A stretch of 64,000 nt of DNA, from contig NZ_JAUSZR010000001.1 in the NCBI RefSeq assembly GCF_030817835.1, positions 1 through 64,000 on the forward strand, written 5' to 3'. The position numbers and the translations under genes are program-made. The stretch comes from Pseudarthrobacter sp. W1I19 (GTDB taxonomy: Bacteria; Actinomycetota; Actinomycetes; Actinomycetales; Micrococcaceae). Below the pieces are notes generated by a model that was not told the DNA's origin, did no database searches, and worked only from the letters and a program-made list of their open reading frames with translations. The first letter of the stretch is position 1; the number at the start of each line of letters is the position of its first letter. Shown here in pieces: positions 39,606 to 48,521 of this stretch.

Positions 39606-39654
39606 TCGACTTCGAGCTCAGCAGACACTCTCGGGTACTTCGGTCATAGATGTC

Positions 39655-41535
39655 TCAGTTCTGCAGAGCGTCCTCAAGAGTCGTCCGCTGCTTCTGGTGG
39701 GGCAGGTTCTGCTCAGCTTGCTGGATGGCCCATGCAGCGTGGATCAAACCGATATGGCTGAAGGCCTGGGGAAAGTTGCCCATCTGCTCCCCAGTCTCAG
39801 TGTTAATTTCCTCGGCCAACAGCCCCACGTCACTCAAGTAACCGGCAGCCCTTTCAAACACCACCCTGGCATCTGCAGGGCGCCCTGCCATGGCCAACGC
39901 CTCGGCGAGCCAGAAGGTGCACAAGAGAAAGCTGCCCTCTTCTCCGGAAAGTCCGTCGATTCCTGTATCGGTCCGGTAGCGAAGAACGAGACCCCGGTCA
40001 TCCACCAACTGTTCCTCGATGGCCGCGACAGTGGAAAGAATTCTGGGGTCTGTCCCGGGCAAAAACCCCATAATCGGCATCATCAGAGCAGCCGCGTCCA
40101 AGCTCTCTGATCCGAAATGCTGAGTGAATGCGCCTACCTCTGGATTCCAGCCCTGCTCAAGGATTGCCGTGCGGATCTGCTCAGCTGCGGCCGTCCACCG
40201 CTGAACATGGCCTCGGGCCTGCAGCTGCCTGGCCATCTTGATAGCCCGGTCTAAAGCCACCCAACACATGAGCTTCGAGTAGAGGAAATGCTGAGGCTCC
40301 CCGCGGATTTCCCAAATGCCATTGTCCGTCTGGCGCCACTGAGCTGCTGCAGCATCAGCCAGGTTGGCAAGGAAGACCCGGATCTGGGAAGGAAGCTCGC
40401 CCAGCTGGTCACGCAGCCGGAAGGCCGCAGCGAGGATTTCGCCATAGACATCAAGCTGGGTCTGATTCCAGGCGCCGTTTCCGACCCTGACCGGGCGGCT
40501 GCCACGCCAGCCAGCAAGCTGCGGAATCACGCGTTCAGTAAGGTCGTGCTCACCGCCGACGCCAAACATGATTTGGAGGGGATAACTGGGGCCCGAATGG
40601 GCGGCAGCCGCTGTGACAAACGCGAAAAACCCTTCCGCTTCTTCCGGGCAGGCGGCGATCCACAAAGCCTGCATGGTACAACTGGCGTCGCGAACCCATG
40701 AGTAGCGGTAGTCCCAGTTACGCTCCCCTCCCTCCAGCTCGGGCAGAGAGGTTGTTGCTGCTGCGACAATGGCGCCGGTCGGCTGGTAACTCAGTGCCTG
40801 CAGCACCAGTCCGGAATGCAGAACTATCTCCCGCCAAGGGCCGTCATAAGACTGATGGTCAGCTGACCATTCGCGCCAGCCCGCCATCGTCCCCAGCAGT
40901 GCCTCCTGGACTTGGCTCTGGCTATACGCGCTTGGAAGGGCATCACCAAGGGTTGAATACTGCACAGCGAAGTTCAGGCTTTCCCCCTCGTGCAGTTCCA
41001 GGGTGGCATTCAGTTCTCCGGACCCCAGTTCCACGGCCTCAGCATGAAGAACCTCCGGGAAGGACAGGAGTAGCCTGCCGGATCCGCCGGTTGCCAGGAT
41101 TCCCGAGTCAGTACTTGTCATAACGGGAACAATGAGCCCGTATTCTGGTCGCGGCCTGAAGCAGATGTCCAAGGACACCGCTCCGCCCGTGCAGGCCAGA
41201 GACCGCAACAGGGAGTGAGGTGCGCCCTCACCCAGTCGGTGGGGATCGGAGGTCGCGCCCACTTCCATGGCATCGGTAAGCCTGACCTCCCCAGAATCTG
41301 TCCGGAATGTGGTTTCCAAGACCATGGTGCCCGCAAGGTATCGACGGCTGGAGGCAAAAAAGCCCTTCGGATGTACCGACCAGTGCCCACCGCCTTCACC
41401 AAGGATCGCGGCAAACACCGAATTACTATCGAAACGGGGAAAACAGAGCCAGTCGACTGACCCATCACGTGTGACCAGCGCCGCGGAATGCCTGTCGGAC
41501 AGCAGGGCGTAGTCCGAAATTGGAAGAGTGCTCAT
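39655..41535 (-). CDS. glycoside hydrolase family 15 protein (trehalase/glucoamylase-like)
   Basis: 626 aa. The N-terminal beta domain starts ISDYALLSDRHSAALVTRDG, then SVDWLCFPRFDS, the usual opening of actinobacterial GH15 proteins. The (alpha/alpha)6 barrel has RNWDYRYSWVRDASCTMQALW near 270 and the second acidic motif GLSGEEGSFLLCTFWLAEAL near 565, which carries the catalytic Glu. No signal peptide, so it is intracellular; several such enzymes act on trehalose. AGAGGA precedes the ATG. Trehalose turnover would fit a stress region, but the substrate is not proven. Confidence 0.9.
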   Translation of the reverse strand: MSTLPISDYALLSDRHSAALVTRDGSVDWLCFPRFDSNSVFAAILGEGGGHWSVHPKGFFASSRRYLAGTMVLETTFRTDSGEVRLTDAMEVGATSDPHRLGEGAPHSLLRSLACTGGAVSLDICFRPRPEYGLIVPVMTSTDSGILATGGSGRLLLSFPEVLHAEAVELGSGELNATLELHEGESLNFAVQYSTLGDALPSAYSQSQVQEALLGTMAGWREWSADHQSYDGPWREIVLHSGLVLQALSYQPTGAIVAAATTSLPELEGGERNWDYRYSWVRDASCTMQALWIAACPEEAEGFFAFVTAAAAHSGPSYPLQIMFGVGGEHDLTERVIPQLAGWRGSRPVRVGNGAWNQTQLDVYGEILAAAFRLRDQLGELPSQIRVFLANLADAAAAQWRQTDNGIWEIRGEPQHFLYSKLMCWVALDRAIKMARQLQARGHVQRWTAAAEQIRTAILEQGWNPEVGAFTQHFGSESLDAAALMMPIMGFLPGTDPRILSTVAAIEEQLVDDRGLVLRYRTDTGIDGLSGEEGSFLLCTFWLAEALAMAGRPADARVVFERAAGYLSDVGLLAEEINTETGEQMGNFPQAFSHIGLIHAAWAIQQAEQNLPHQKQRTTLEDALQN

Positions 41536-42186
41536 AGATAGCCGATCCTCTGACGTGGTGCTGGCCTACAGCCTGGCAGACAAGAACCCTCTGTATCCTT
41601 GGCGAACTTGTACAGGATTTATACGCCCGGTTCCCCTGGCGTTCAAGAGCCGGATGCTCTGCCCCGGATTCTTCACCGCAAAGGGAGCGGAAATTCGGGT
41701 GCAGCAGCCCGCTATAGAGGCGACGGCCGGGACTACGCCATCGCACACCTCGCCGCCAAGCAGTCGCAGACCAGACCCAGGACCGAACCCTTGACCGGCG
41801 CGGCCCACCAGACTAGAGGACATCATCCGGATTACCGACACCTTCTAAACCATCTACAGCATCGATGGAGACGCGCTTTCCGTCCCACCGCCGGCCGACA
41901 GAACCCTTATGGGGAGGTAACGGAGGGCCTATCGAAAGCCTCTCCCCGGGCCATTTTGAACGCCGATAACGGATATTCTGTTAAGTAGCGCTAGGAAACA
42001 GGATGGGGTGCCGATGCCTACTCCGGGAGTACCGGGTCGAGTTCCACCTCGAAGAAGCCTCAGCGTAGCGGGAGTGGGTGCCGGCGACGGCTGGGGAGGC
42101 GTCGTGGTCTCAGGCGCCGCTTCCTGCCCAGGAGAAAGTGCCGACAGCCGGGGGTAAATCCCACCGCCGCCGGCCCTTTTCCATGC
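41536..42186. other. 650-base gap with hairpin and dif-like site
   Basis: No supported gene. GGGGAGG (41911) and CCTCTCCCC (41939) form an imperfect hairpin, followed by the dif-like 28-mer. The open frame across 41599-41988 lacks a ribosome site and protein-like composition. Confidence 0.5.
41959..41986. other. dif-like Xer recombination site (candidate)
   Basis: 28 bases made of a left arm AACGCCGATAA, centre CGGATA and right arm TTCTGTTAAGT. By memory of the actinobacterial dif consensus (CCGATAA ... ATTATGTCAAGT) about 22 of 28 positions agree. The right arm matches the E. coli XerD arm at 9 of 11 positions. It could be the chromosome dif, or a dif copy used by an Xer-exploiting mobile element. 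An rRNA operon 40 kb away makes a terminus location less likely. Confidence 0.4.
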
Positions 42187-42648
42187 CTACCCCCGGACCA
42201 GCGCGGCGCGGAACACGTCGAGGACGGCAGGAAGGCCCGCGTAGTTAGAGGCGCGGCTGGGCGGGAATGTGAATACGTCGCCTCCGGCCCAAACTTCAAA
42301 CTCCAACCGGTCAGGCCAGACCCCACTGGTGCCCCGGACGTCAGTGATCCTCGTGATGTCGAGGGACTCGACGGCCCGCAGTGGGGTCGCCGTTGTCCGG
42401 ACTCTCCCGGGCTTGAACTGCGCCTTGACTAACAGACTCTTTGTGACCACCACAATGGAGCCCGCGGCGGCGTCCTCGTCTCCGTCGAGCGCGCCGCGGA
42501 GGTCGAACTCTTCGATGCTGTGGCCGGCGTACAGGATCGGTTCGTCACCTGTCGCGGCGAGTATCTGTGATGTTGCGGTGGAGAGCCACTGGGGATGCCA
42601 CCCGTAGCTGATCAGCGAAACGTGCCCGGAATCGTTGAGCTGTAGCAT
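42187..42648 (-). CDS. hypothetical protein, 153 aa
   Basis: Start MLQLNDSGHVSLISYGWHPQ at ATG 42648, with AAGGA upstream. The open frame runs much further 5' but that part is low-complexity and arginine-rich. The body looks like a small alpha/beta or PH-like protein: SLLVKAQFKPGRVRTTATPL, AVESLDITRITDVRG, FEVWAGGDVFTFPPSRASNY. The strand-turn pattern suggests a bacterial PH-like fold. Function unknown. It is the first gene of the mobile/defence-like segment. Confidence 0.65.
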   Translation of the reverse strand: MLQLNDSGHVSLISYGWHPQWLSTATSQILAATGDEPILYAGHSIEEFDLRGALDGDEDAAAGSIVVVTKSLLVKAQFKPGRVRTTATPLRAVESLDITRITDVRGTSGVWPDRLEFEVWAGGDVFTFPPSRASNYAGLPAVLDVFRAALVRG

Positions 42649-43296
42649 CAGGTCCTTGCCCTGTTCCCGCTGCTTGTTCCCCAAGTCCTCTTGTGGGTCG
42701 TATCCATTAGTCCCCCTGGGTTGGTTGTGCCGGGGCGACGAGTTGGCCCCCGTCGGTAAGGCTACAGGCGGGGTACGACGGCGGGGCTGTTTCACGGTTC
42801 GATGTTTCACGATCGTCCGCGCCCTGGTCGTCTTCGAGCCTGTCGGCGAACAAACCAGCATGCACCTAGCCCGCGATGGAACCCGACCGTAATCCATGGA
42901 GGCCGAAAGCGGCGCCTTAACGTCATGTACACCATGGGTGGCAGTTTTCTCGACATCCTCCGAATTCGCTGGGCGGAGAACGGCGAAGCCAAGGCACAGG
43001 AATTTCACGTGGGCTAGCTCATTTCGGACGGCCTCACCGCCCACCGGGGGCTTCCTACAGCGCTAGAGGAACAGCTCGTTAGAAAGTCCTCTGCGGGCAT
43101 CCCCTCGAGCGGTTCGCACCATGTAAGAATAGGCCGACAAGGACTGAAAATCTCCGCTCGGGGATGTCAGGAGTGGCACGTGCGGCACCCGAACCCCGCG
43201 TAAGCGGCCAGCTTTGCCACGGGTTGGAGCAGGTCTCCGCTTCCGACACGGATGCGCAATCAGCGAAGACCGCATGCCTGTGATGGACTATCCCGT
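42649..43296. other. intergenic gap
   Basis: About 650 bases; the upstream extension of the minus-strand ORF and several short frames here have no ribosome site or family likeness. Nothing further seen. Confidence 0.4.
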
Positions 43297-44243
43297 ATGA
43301 GTCGGCAAGAAGAAGCATTGCGTATCGCTGAGGAAGTTCTGGCTGATGTCGAATTGAAGCGGCTAAAGACCTCGGAGATAGTGCTAAAGGCAAGCCGTTT
43401 AGCTCGGCTTATCGGGCAAAGCGAATTAATCGAGTTTTTGGCATTAGAAAGGGACGGCTACCCAGGCGATGGCACCGATAACTACTGGATCGGCCGAGCC
43501 GGTAGATGGTCAGATGCATCCAAGGAAAAGTTTTTTCCAGCGCCCATTGCAAAGATTGACTCCCAAATTGAAGCGACCCGTCAAGCACTCGACACCCTGG
43601 CTGGCGGCGGCAACTACTCCGGGGAGTATGCGTCGGTAGCTGCACGCGAGCACGATAAGAAAATCACCTCATACTCAAGCAGTCGTCAACAAACTCAGGC
43701 ATCAGCGGGCAAGTCGCCGCGACTGTGTACAGCCTCGTGGCCGAGCTTTATCACGAACTCCTATTCAGTGAACTGCAAGCCACCCTGTTTGAGGCGACAC
43801 AAGCACGCGTTGATGGAGCGCTAGCAGCTTCCGGTGGAACTGCACTCGACAGAATAGAACGCATCTCAGACCGACTCCGTGACGGGGATGCAGAATCGGT
43901 GAGCCAAGGACTTACTTCTTGCAGAAGGCTAATAGATTCCGTTGCAGATCATCTATTTCCTAGTGGCGACGGTGATTACGATCTGGGCGACGGCGTTCGG
44001 ATCAAAATTGGCCAGCAAAACGTCCTCAACCGGCTTCAGGCATATTGCCACCAACAAGGGCTCAGTAAGTCACGCCGCGACCGTATCCGGAAAACGCTGG
44101 TGGAATTGTATGCACGGTGTTCCGCGGGAACACACGCTGAGGCAGACGTGCAAGAGGCCAGATTCGTGTTTCTTCAGACGTACGTGGTCTTGGGAGAGAT
44201 CCTGACTCTCGGCACTGATCCCGAAAAGTTGGACAAGATCTAA
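43297..44243 (+). pseudogene. AbiTii-like abortive-infection protein, frameshifted
   Basis: Two frames together give a protein of about 315 aa. The first opens MSRQEEALRIAEEVLADVEL, then KTSEIVLKASRLARLIGQSE, which resembles the AbiTii N-terminal domain. It goes out of frame near 43655-43671; the other frame continues as HLILKQSSTNSGISGQVAAT, VYSLVAELYHELLFS, and ends in a helical C-terminal domain (LVELYARCSAGTHAEADVQE, abortive-infection-like). One missing base restores the reading. If intact it would be a phage-defence protein. Assignment to AbiTii is from sequence memory. Confidence 0.6.
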
Positions 44244-44349
44244 GCACTAAGCCTCTTCTACTCCCGTGGTTCAAGAGCCGATATCGGCGTTCCGTCAAGC
44301 TAGGGCTGCGCGAACTATTGCACATCGACGGCGGAGGCAGGGGAGCGGC

Positions 44350-44915
44350 TCACTCCAGCTTGGCTTGGCGCAAATACTGGTAGACGGTCTCCCTGCTGAT
44401 TCCGTAGTCACGGGCAAGGAGGGCTTTTGGAACTCCGGCGCCGGCGCGCTGGACGAGCTCGGCGGCCCGTTCCTGTGTGAGGGTCTTTTTCCGTCCTTTG
44501 TAGGCGCCGCGTTGCTTGGCTAGGGCGATGCCTTCCTTTTGGCGTTCCTTTATGAGGGAGCGTTCGAATTCAGCGAAGGCGCCCATGACGGAGAGCATGA
44601 GGTTGGCCATGGGGGAGTCCTCACCGGTGAAGACCAGGCTCTCTTTTAAGAACTCCACCCGCACGCCTTGCGGGTGAGGCCCTGGACCAGGGCTCGCAGG
44701 TCATCGAGGTTGCGAGCGAGCCTGTCCATGCTGTGAACCACCACGGTGTCCCCACCTCGTGCGAACCGCAGCAGTTGCGTGAGCTCCGGTCTGGCAGTGT
44801 CCCTGCCTGAGGCTTTGTCCATGAAGACCCGGTCCAGAATTACGCCTTCGAGCTGGCGCTTCTCATTTTGGTCCAAAGTGCTCACCCGCACGTAGCCGAT
44901 CCGCTGCCCGCTCAC
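44350..44915 (-). pseudogene. serine recombinase (resolvase/invertase), frameshifted
   Basis: About 188 codons over two frames. The N-terminal catalytic domain starts at GTG 44915 (AGGAGG upstream) with RIGYVRVSTLDQNEKRQL, where the nucleophile is the Ser of YVRVS; MDRLARNLDDL is also present. The frame breaks at about 44665 in TRKACGW; the expected TRKGVRVEFLKESLVFTGED is restored by adding one G. The second frame has the E-helix and a C-terminal HTH (LARDYGISRETVYQYLRQ). No Tn3-type transposase is adjacent, so this may be a stranded transposon or invertase remnant. Confidence 0.85.
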
Positions 44916-45078
44916 ATGGCCTCCTATCCTCGTCCTGTCAGGTTGAGTTCTAGGCCCGTTCAGGAAGGAAGTCAAGGCATTGTGGATACCGATTCGAGGT
45001 GCACCAGCTGGTTTTGCGGCCGCAGTTGCAAGCGAATGAGGGGCACCGCCCAACTGCTGAGCGCCGCGGGAAACGTCT

Positions 45079-46446
45079 CTATTGCTTAGCGATGGGCAGT
45101 GATGAAACCGTCGGTTCTTGGGAAGGCCGGTCCGGCCAGTACTCGATGGATTGAAGGTATTCGGTAGCGTCCGCTTGTTCGCTGAATTCCAGAAGGTTCC
45201 CGACTTTTTCTACCAGTACGTCCCGCACCTCAGCTGGGGTGGCGAAGAAGAACTCCTTCCGTGGATTGGCCTGGTTCACGGCCTTCGTCGCGAAATGCTT
45301 ATGGAGCTCGTTTTCCAGGGTGACTGCATCTTCAGAGAAGAAAAGAGTGTGGATGTCGAAGCGGAACGGTACTGATGCGCCGCTGAGCTCCGCGACGCGT
45401 TCCGCGGGTTCGAGCCGCCGTGTCAGGCCAATCTTGACGACGTCATCGCCAAAGGCTCCGCGGTTGGAGATCACGTAAACGTAGCCGGCGCGTATGTTAG
45501 CTGCCCGGAAGTCGTTCTGAGCGATGGCTTCGTCGATAAGCTCGAGCCTCCGCTCGAGATCGGCATCCCCCTGACCGGATGCTCGCATCGCGTTGAGAGC
45601 ATTAAGGAGGTGGGCGCGTTCCTTGTCGAGCCGGGCCCGTTCCTCGGCGAGTTCGCGTTCGACGCGGCGTTCCTCGCGCAGACGAGCCTTTTCCTCTCGT
45701 TCTGCTTCTTTCTCCTCCTGCTTCTTCATGAGCCAGTCGGCAGTGAGCTCGATTTCTTCGACGCGCAGAGCGTGGAAGTCATCACTGATGTGCATTTCCA
45801 TTAGCGCGCCCAGTTTTGCGATTGCCATGCGGGACGCATCGAGGCGACGCTTCGCCGTGACAACATTGCCTAGCTTTAAGGATCTGATGCTGTTGTCCGC
45901 CTCGGCGTTATAGGCGCGAAGCATTAGTTTGGCTAGGTCATCGGTCATGCGCCGGCCCTTGGCGAGGGAATTGTTGAAGGTGAACAGATTCGACTTCACG
46001 ATCGCATGCCCGGCTTTAACCAGTTCCGCGATTCGCCCTTCCACCTCGTCTAGCCGGTCACGAAACGATGCCGCATTCTCAAGCGGGTGGTGATACCGGT
46101 AAATGCCGACTTCCTGGAGCACTCGCGCGTCGTCGAGTTCAACGTATGGAGTGGATGCGTCGGTAGCATCGGAGAGTTGCCGCCGAAGAAGTTCATTTTC
46201 TGCCTCAAGAAATGCAACCCGTGCAGCCACTGAAGATACGGTGGGTTCCTCTTTGCTCGGTGATGATTCAGGTCCCGGCTCCGTGCTGGCCGGGGAGGGC
46301 GAATCTCCTGATGGCAGCCAGAGTTGCCATCCTGGCGGGGGTGCCGGCCACGAGGGGTCCGGCGTCCAGCCTGTCGGTGGCCGCCAGGACGCGGGGGGTT
46401 GGGGCCAGCCAGGAGGCGGATTGAAAACCAGATCAGCCGTCGTCAT
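45079..46446 (-). CDS. DUF4041 / GIY-YIG nuclease-domain protein
   Basis: 455 aa. A Pro/Trp-rich N-terminus (PPPGWPQPPASWRPPTGW, like DUF2510-type repeats) is followed by a DUF4041 helical region (VGIYRYHHPLENAASFRDRL near 110). A long charged coiled coil spans about 235-310 (KKQEEKEAEREEKARLREER). The C-terminal T5orf172/MUG113-type GIY-YIG nuclease has GYVYVISN, VVKIGLTRR and ENELHKHFATKAVN. It starts within the stop of the upstream coiled-coil gene (ATGA), so the two are translated together. Relatives occur in phages and mobile elements; a DNA-cutting defence role is plausible but unproven. Confidence 0.85.
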   Translation of the reverse strand: MTTADLVFNPPPGWPQPPASWRPPTGWTPDPSWPAPPPGWQLWLPSGDSPSPASTEPGPESSPSKEEPTVSSVAARVAFLEAENELLRRQLSDATDASTPYVELDDARVLQEVGIYRYHHPLENAASFRDRLDEVEGRIAELVKAGHAIVKSNLFTFNNSLAKGRRMTDDLAKLMLRAYNAEADNSIRSLKLGNVVTAKRRLDASRMAIAKLGALMEMHISDDFHALRVEEIELTADWLMKKQEEKEAEREEKARLREERRVERELAEERARLDKERAHLLNALNAMRASGQGDADLERRLELIDEAIAQNDFRAANIRAGYVYVISNRGAFGDDVVKIGLTRRLEPAERVAELSGASVPFRFDIHTLFFSEDAVTLENELHKHFATKAVNQANPRKEFFFATPAEVRDVLVEKVGNLLEFSEQADATEYLQSIEYWPDRPSQEPTVSSLPIAKQ

Positions 46447-47753
46447 CAGGAGCGCCGAACTCCTGCGACATTCGCGGGTGCCAGCCCGAGTGGGTTCTTT
46501 GAGACTGCGGCACCCAAGTGTTCCAGAGTAGCCGCAGGCACCACCGCTGACAGGTCGATGGCAGAAAAGGCCTCACGTGATACCCCGACTGCGGCGAAAG
46601 GTATGTACGTTTCGTTGCCTGTCGCCGGGTTAATTGTCTGTGTTCCGACTTCCAGCGCGATGCTTTGTATCAGCGCGCGACGATCAGCTTCAAAGATTTC
46701 ATGCAAAGTCCGCAGTACGACCTGGTGGACGATTCCCGCATATCGGTCCTTCGACTCTTTCTGTGAAAGCGCTACCGGCGTGATCTCGTCGCTGGCCTTT
46801 ACGTACTTGTAGGACTTGATCGTGGGGACCTGGTCTGGGCTTGGGATGAGGACGCGCAACGCGAGTTCTGCTGTGTCAGGTTCAAACTCTGCCTCGTGCT
46901 CTACGGAGAATCCGTCCGGGTAGACGGAGTTGGCGAGCACGATGCCTACGTATTCCTGGACCGCTTCCACGGAACCGTAACTGAGATTTGTGATGAGTTG
47001 GTCGATCGAGGCGTTGTGCTCAGCAACCTCGGTCTCACGCGCGGCGCATTCGTCCTGGTACCGGGCTTGTGCTGCCGCCAGCCTTTGCTTTCGGTTGTTC
47101 TCATCGGCCGCATACCTATCAGCAACCGCCTGCCGCCGCCCGGGCAACTGGGCCACCTCATGCTCCCAAGACGAATAAGCTTCGGCAAACGCGGCCTCGG
47201 CTTGGGCTTGGGCCTCAGCAAGCTTCTTCTTGCGGCCAAACAGCCCGGTCGGGGGAGCGGGGGGTTCGAACACCGGGGCCGGGGGATCGGGCAGGGGTAC
47301 AGGCGCGGGAATTGGGGTCTCGAGCCTCCGGTCAAACGGGGGATGCTCAGCCCTTCTGCGCAAGCTGGCAAGGTCAACGTAATCATCCACTGCCAGAGTC
47401 GATTCAAGGAGGCTGTCGACCTGATCGTAAACGCTTGCAAGCTGGGCGTTCAGCTGCTCGACTTCGGCCTGGCGGCTGGCCACGTGGGCGTCATGCGCTT
47501 CCTTCTCAAGGCGTTTGCGGTCCGCCTCGGAAGCACGCTGCAGTGCAGCCTGCGCCCTTTGCTCAGCTTTCCATGCCTGCTCGGCCCGGCGCGCCGACGC
47601 CGCCTGTTCCCGTGCCGCGGCTCGCTGGCGCTGTTCGGCCACTCTCGCTTGGTGCTGCATTTCCGCTAAAAAGCCACGACGCCGTGCCAAATCAAACCCC
47701 CAGATACAGTTTTCGTTCACATTAGCAAGTAACTGGAAGATTAAAGTATTCAC
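46446..47753 (-). CDS. large coiled-coil protein paired with the GIY-YIG gene
   Basis: 435 aa from GTG 47753; no ribosome site is seen there, and a start near LARRRGFLAEMQ (TTG about 47696, after GGGGG) is also possible. Residues about 30-110 form an Ala/Arg/Glu-rich coiled coil (EQRQRAAAREQAASARRAEQ). A proline-rich linker (PIPAPVPLPDPPAPVFEPP) follows, then a second coiled coil, then a C-terminal alpha/beta domain (VQEYVGIVLANSVYPDGFSV to GTQTINPATGNETYIPFAAV). The N-terminal style resembles actinobacterial proteins annotated as restriction-system proteins, but no Mrr nuclease domain is visible. Function unknown. Confidence 0.75.
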   Translation of the reverse strand: MNTLIFQLLANVNENCIWGFDLARRRGFLAEMQHQARVAEQRQRAAAREQAASARRAEQAWKAEQRAQAALQRASEADRKRLEKEAHDAHVASRQAEVEQLNAQLASVYDQVDSLLESTLAVDDYVDLASLRRRAEHPPFDRRLETPIPAPVPLPDPPAPVFEPPAPPTGLFGRKKKLAEAQAQAEAAFAEAYSSWEHEVAQLPGRRQAVADRYAADENNRKQRLAAAQARYQDECAARETEVAEHNASIDQLITNLSYGSVEAVQEYVGIVLANSVYPDGFSVEHEAEFEPDTAELALRVLIPSPDQVPTIKSYKYVKASDEITPVALSQKESKDRYAGIVHQVVLRTLHEIFEADRRALIQSIALEVGTQTINPATGNETYIPFAAVGVSREAFSAIDLSAVVPAATLEHLGAAVSKNPLGLAPANVAGVRRS

Positions 47754-47958
47754 CTAGCCGGCTGACCCGAAATTATTTAGTAGCCTGCATCAAAAGCGAG
47801 TCCTGACAGCAGGCGGCTCTGTCGCAATACGATCACCTCGGCTCCAGGCTAGTGGACAGGGTCACGCGAAACCTCCGTCGCGTCCTCTCCGAGCTTGTGG
47901 AAGCCGTGAATCGATTGATAATCGAGGCCTAGTTTTTGCTGGGAAGGCTGGAGCTCCG

Positions 47959-48220
47959 GCTTTACATAACGACCACCACCCTAAGAACCACCATGCCCGA
48001 ACTCACAGGGAATCCTCAGGTTTACCGGCACATAATGGACCGGAGCTCCGGTCAACCGCTATTTGACTGGAGCTTCGCCAATTTCAGATCGGCACGGTTC
48101 AGGCCCTGCCCGAACACATGGTGAATTGAACTGGCGTGGTTGACGAACACCTGGAGGGTCGTTCTGGGGTGGCACAGGAAGCCTTCCGGGAGCCCCTCTC
48201 AGCGCCAGCTTTACATAACG
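47959..48220. repeat. pair of GCTTTACATAACG direct repeats
   Basis: 13 identical bases at 47959-47971 and 48208-48220. Each copy is preceded by a related GAGCTCCG / CAGCGCCA stretch, so the similarity covers about 20 bases. Could be ends or attachment sites of an excised element. Confidence 0.45.
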
Positions 48221-48247
48221 TCGGCTATCGGCTATCGGCTATCGGCT
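48221..48247. repeat. tandem repeat, unit TCGGCTA
   Basis: Three perfect 7-base units plus a partial fourth (TCGGCT) directly after the second 13-base repeat. The unit is not a multiple of three, so copy number could vary freely. Confidence 0.7.
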
Positions 48248-48490
48248 CTCTGGAGGTGGCGGGGGAGTACCCCAGCCATGTGTGCAGCGGCCGCCCCCAC
48301 ATTAGAACTTCCGCCGCCATCCGGTCAGGTCGAGCTCCAGCCCATGCCAACCGAAGGATCTCTGTCACTGATTCGTTAGCGTGAAAGGCGCTTCGGACCT
48401 GATGCCGGCGAAGAGGAAACAGCCGCATCGCGGACCTAGCACTTATCATCCAAGGGATCTGCAGAACGTCATGGACGCGCTGAATGCGGC

Positions 48491-48498
48491 TCGTATAC
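48491..48498. promoter_or_regulatory. GTATAC box in the first GntR promoter
   Basis: TCGTATAC, of which TATACT (48494-48499) can serve as a -10 box. The same TCGTATAC occurs at 55402 and 59428 in much longer shared contexts. GTATAC-centred palindromes are common FCD-type GntR operators. Confidence 0.45.
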
Positions 48499-48521
48499 TG
48501 GCTAGGCGAGGAAGGCTTTGA

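Larger units (their letters stand above)
47754..48490. other. repeat-bearing intergenic gap
   Basis: About 740 bases with no supported gene. It contains two 13-base direct repeats GCTTTACATAACG (47959 and 48208) and the 7-base tandem repeat at 48221. It looks like a graveyard of mobile-element ends. Confidence 0.5.

Noticed and set aside
41599..41988. 129-aa plus-strand frame over the dif-like site
   Set aside because: No ribosome site, composition like shadow frames, no family.
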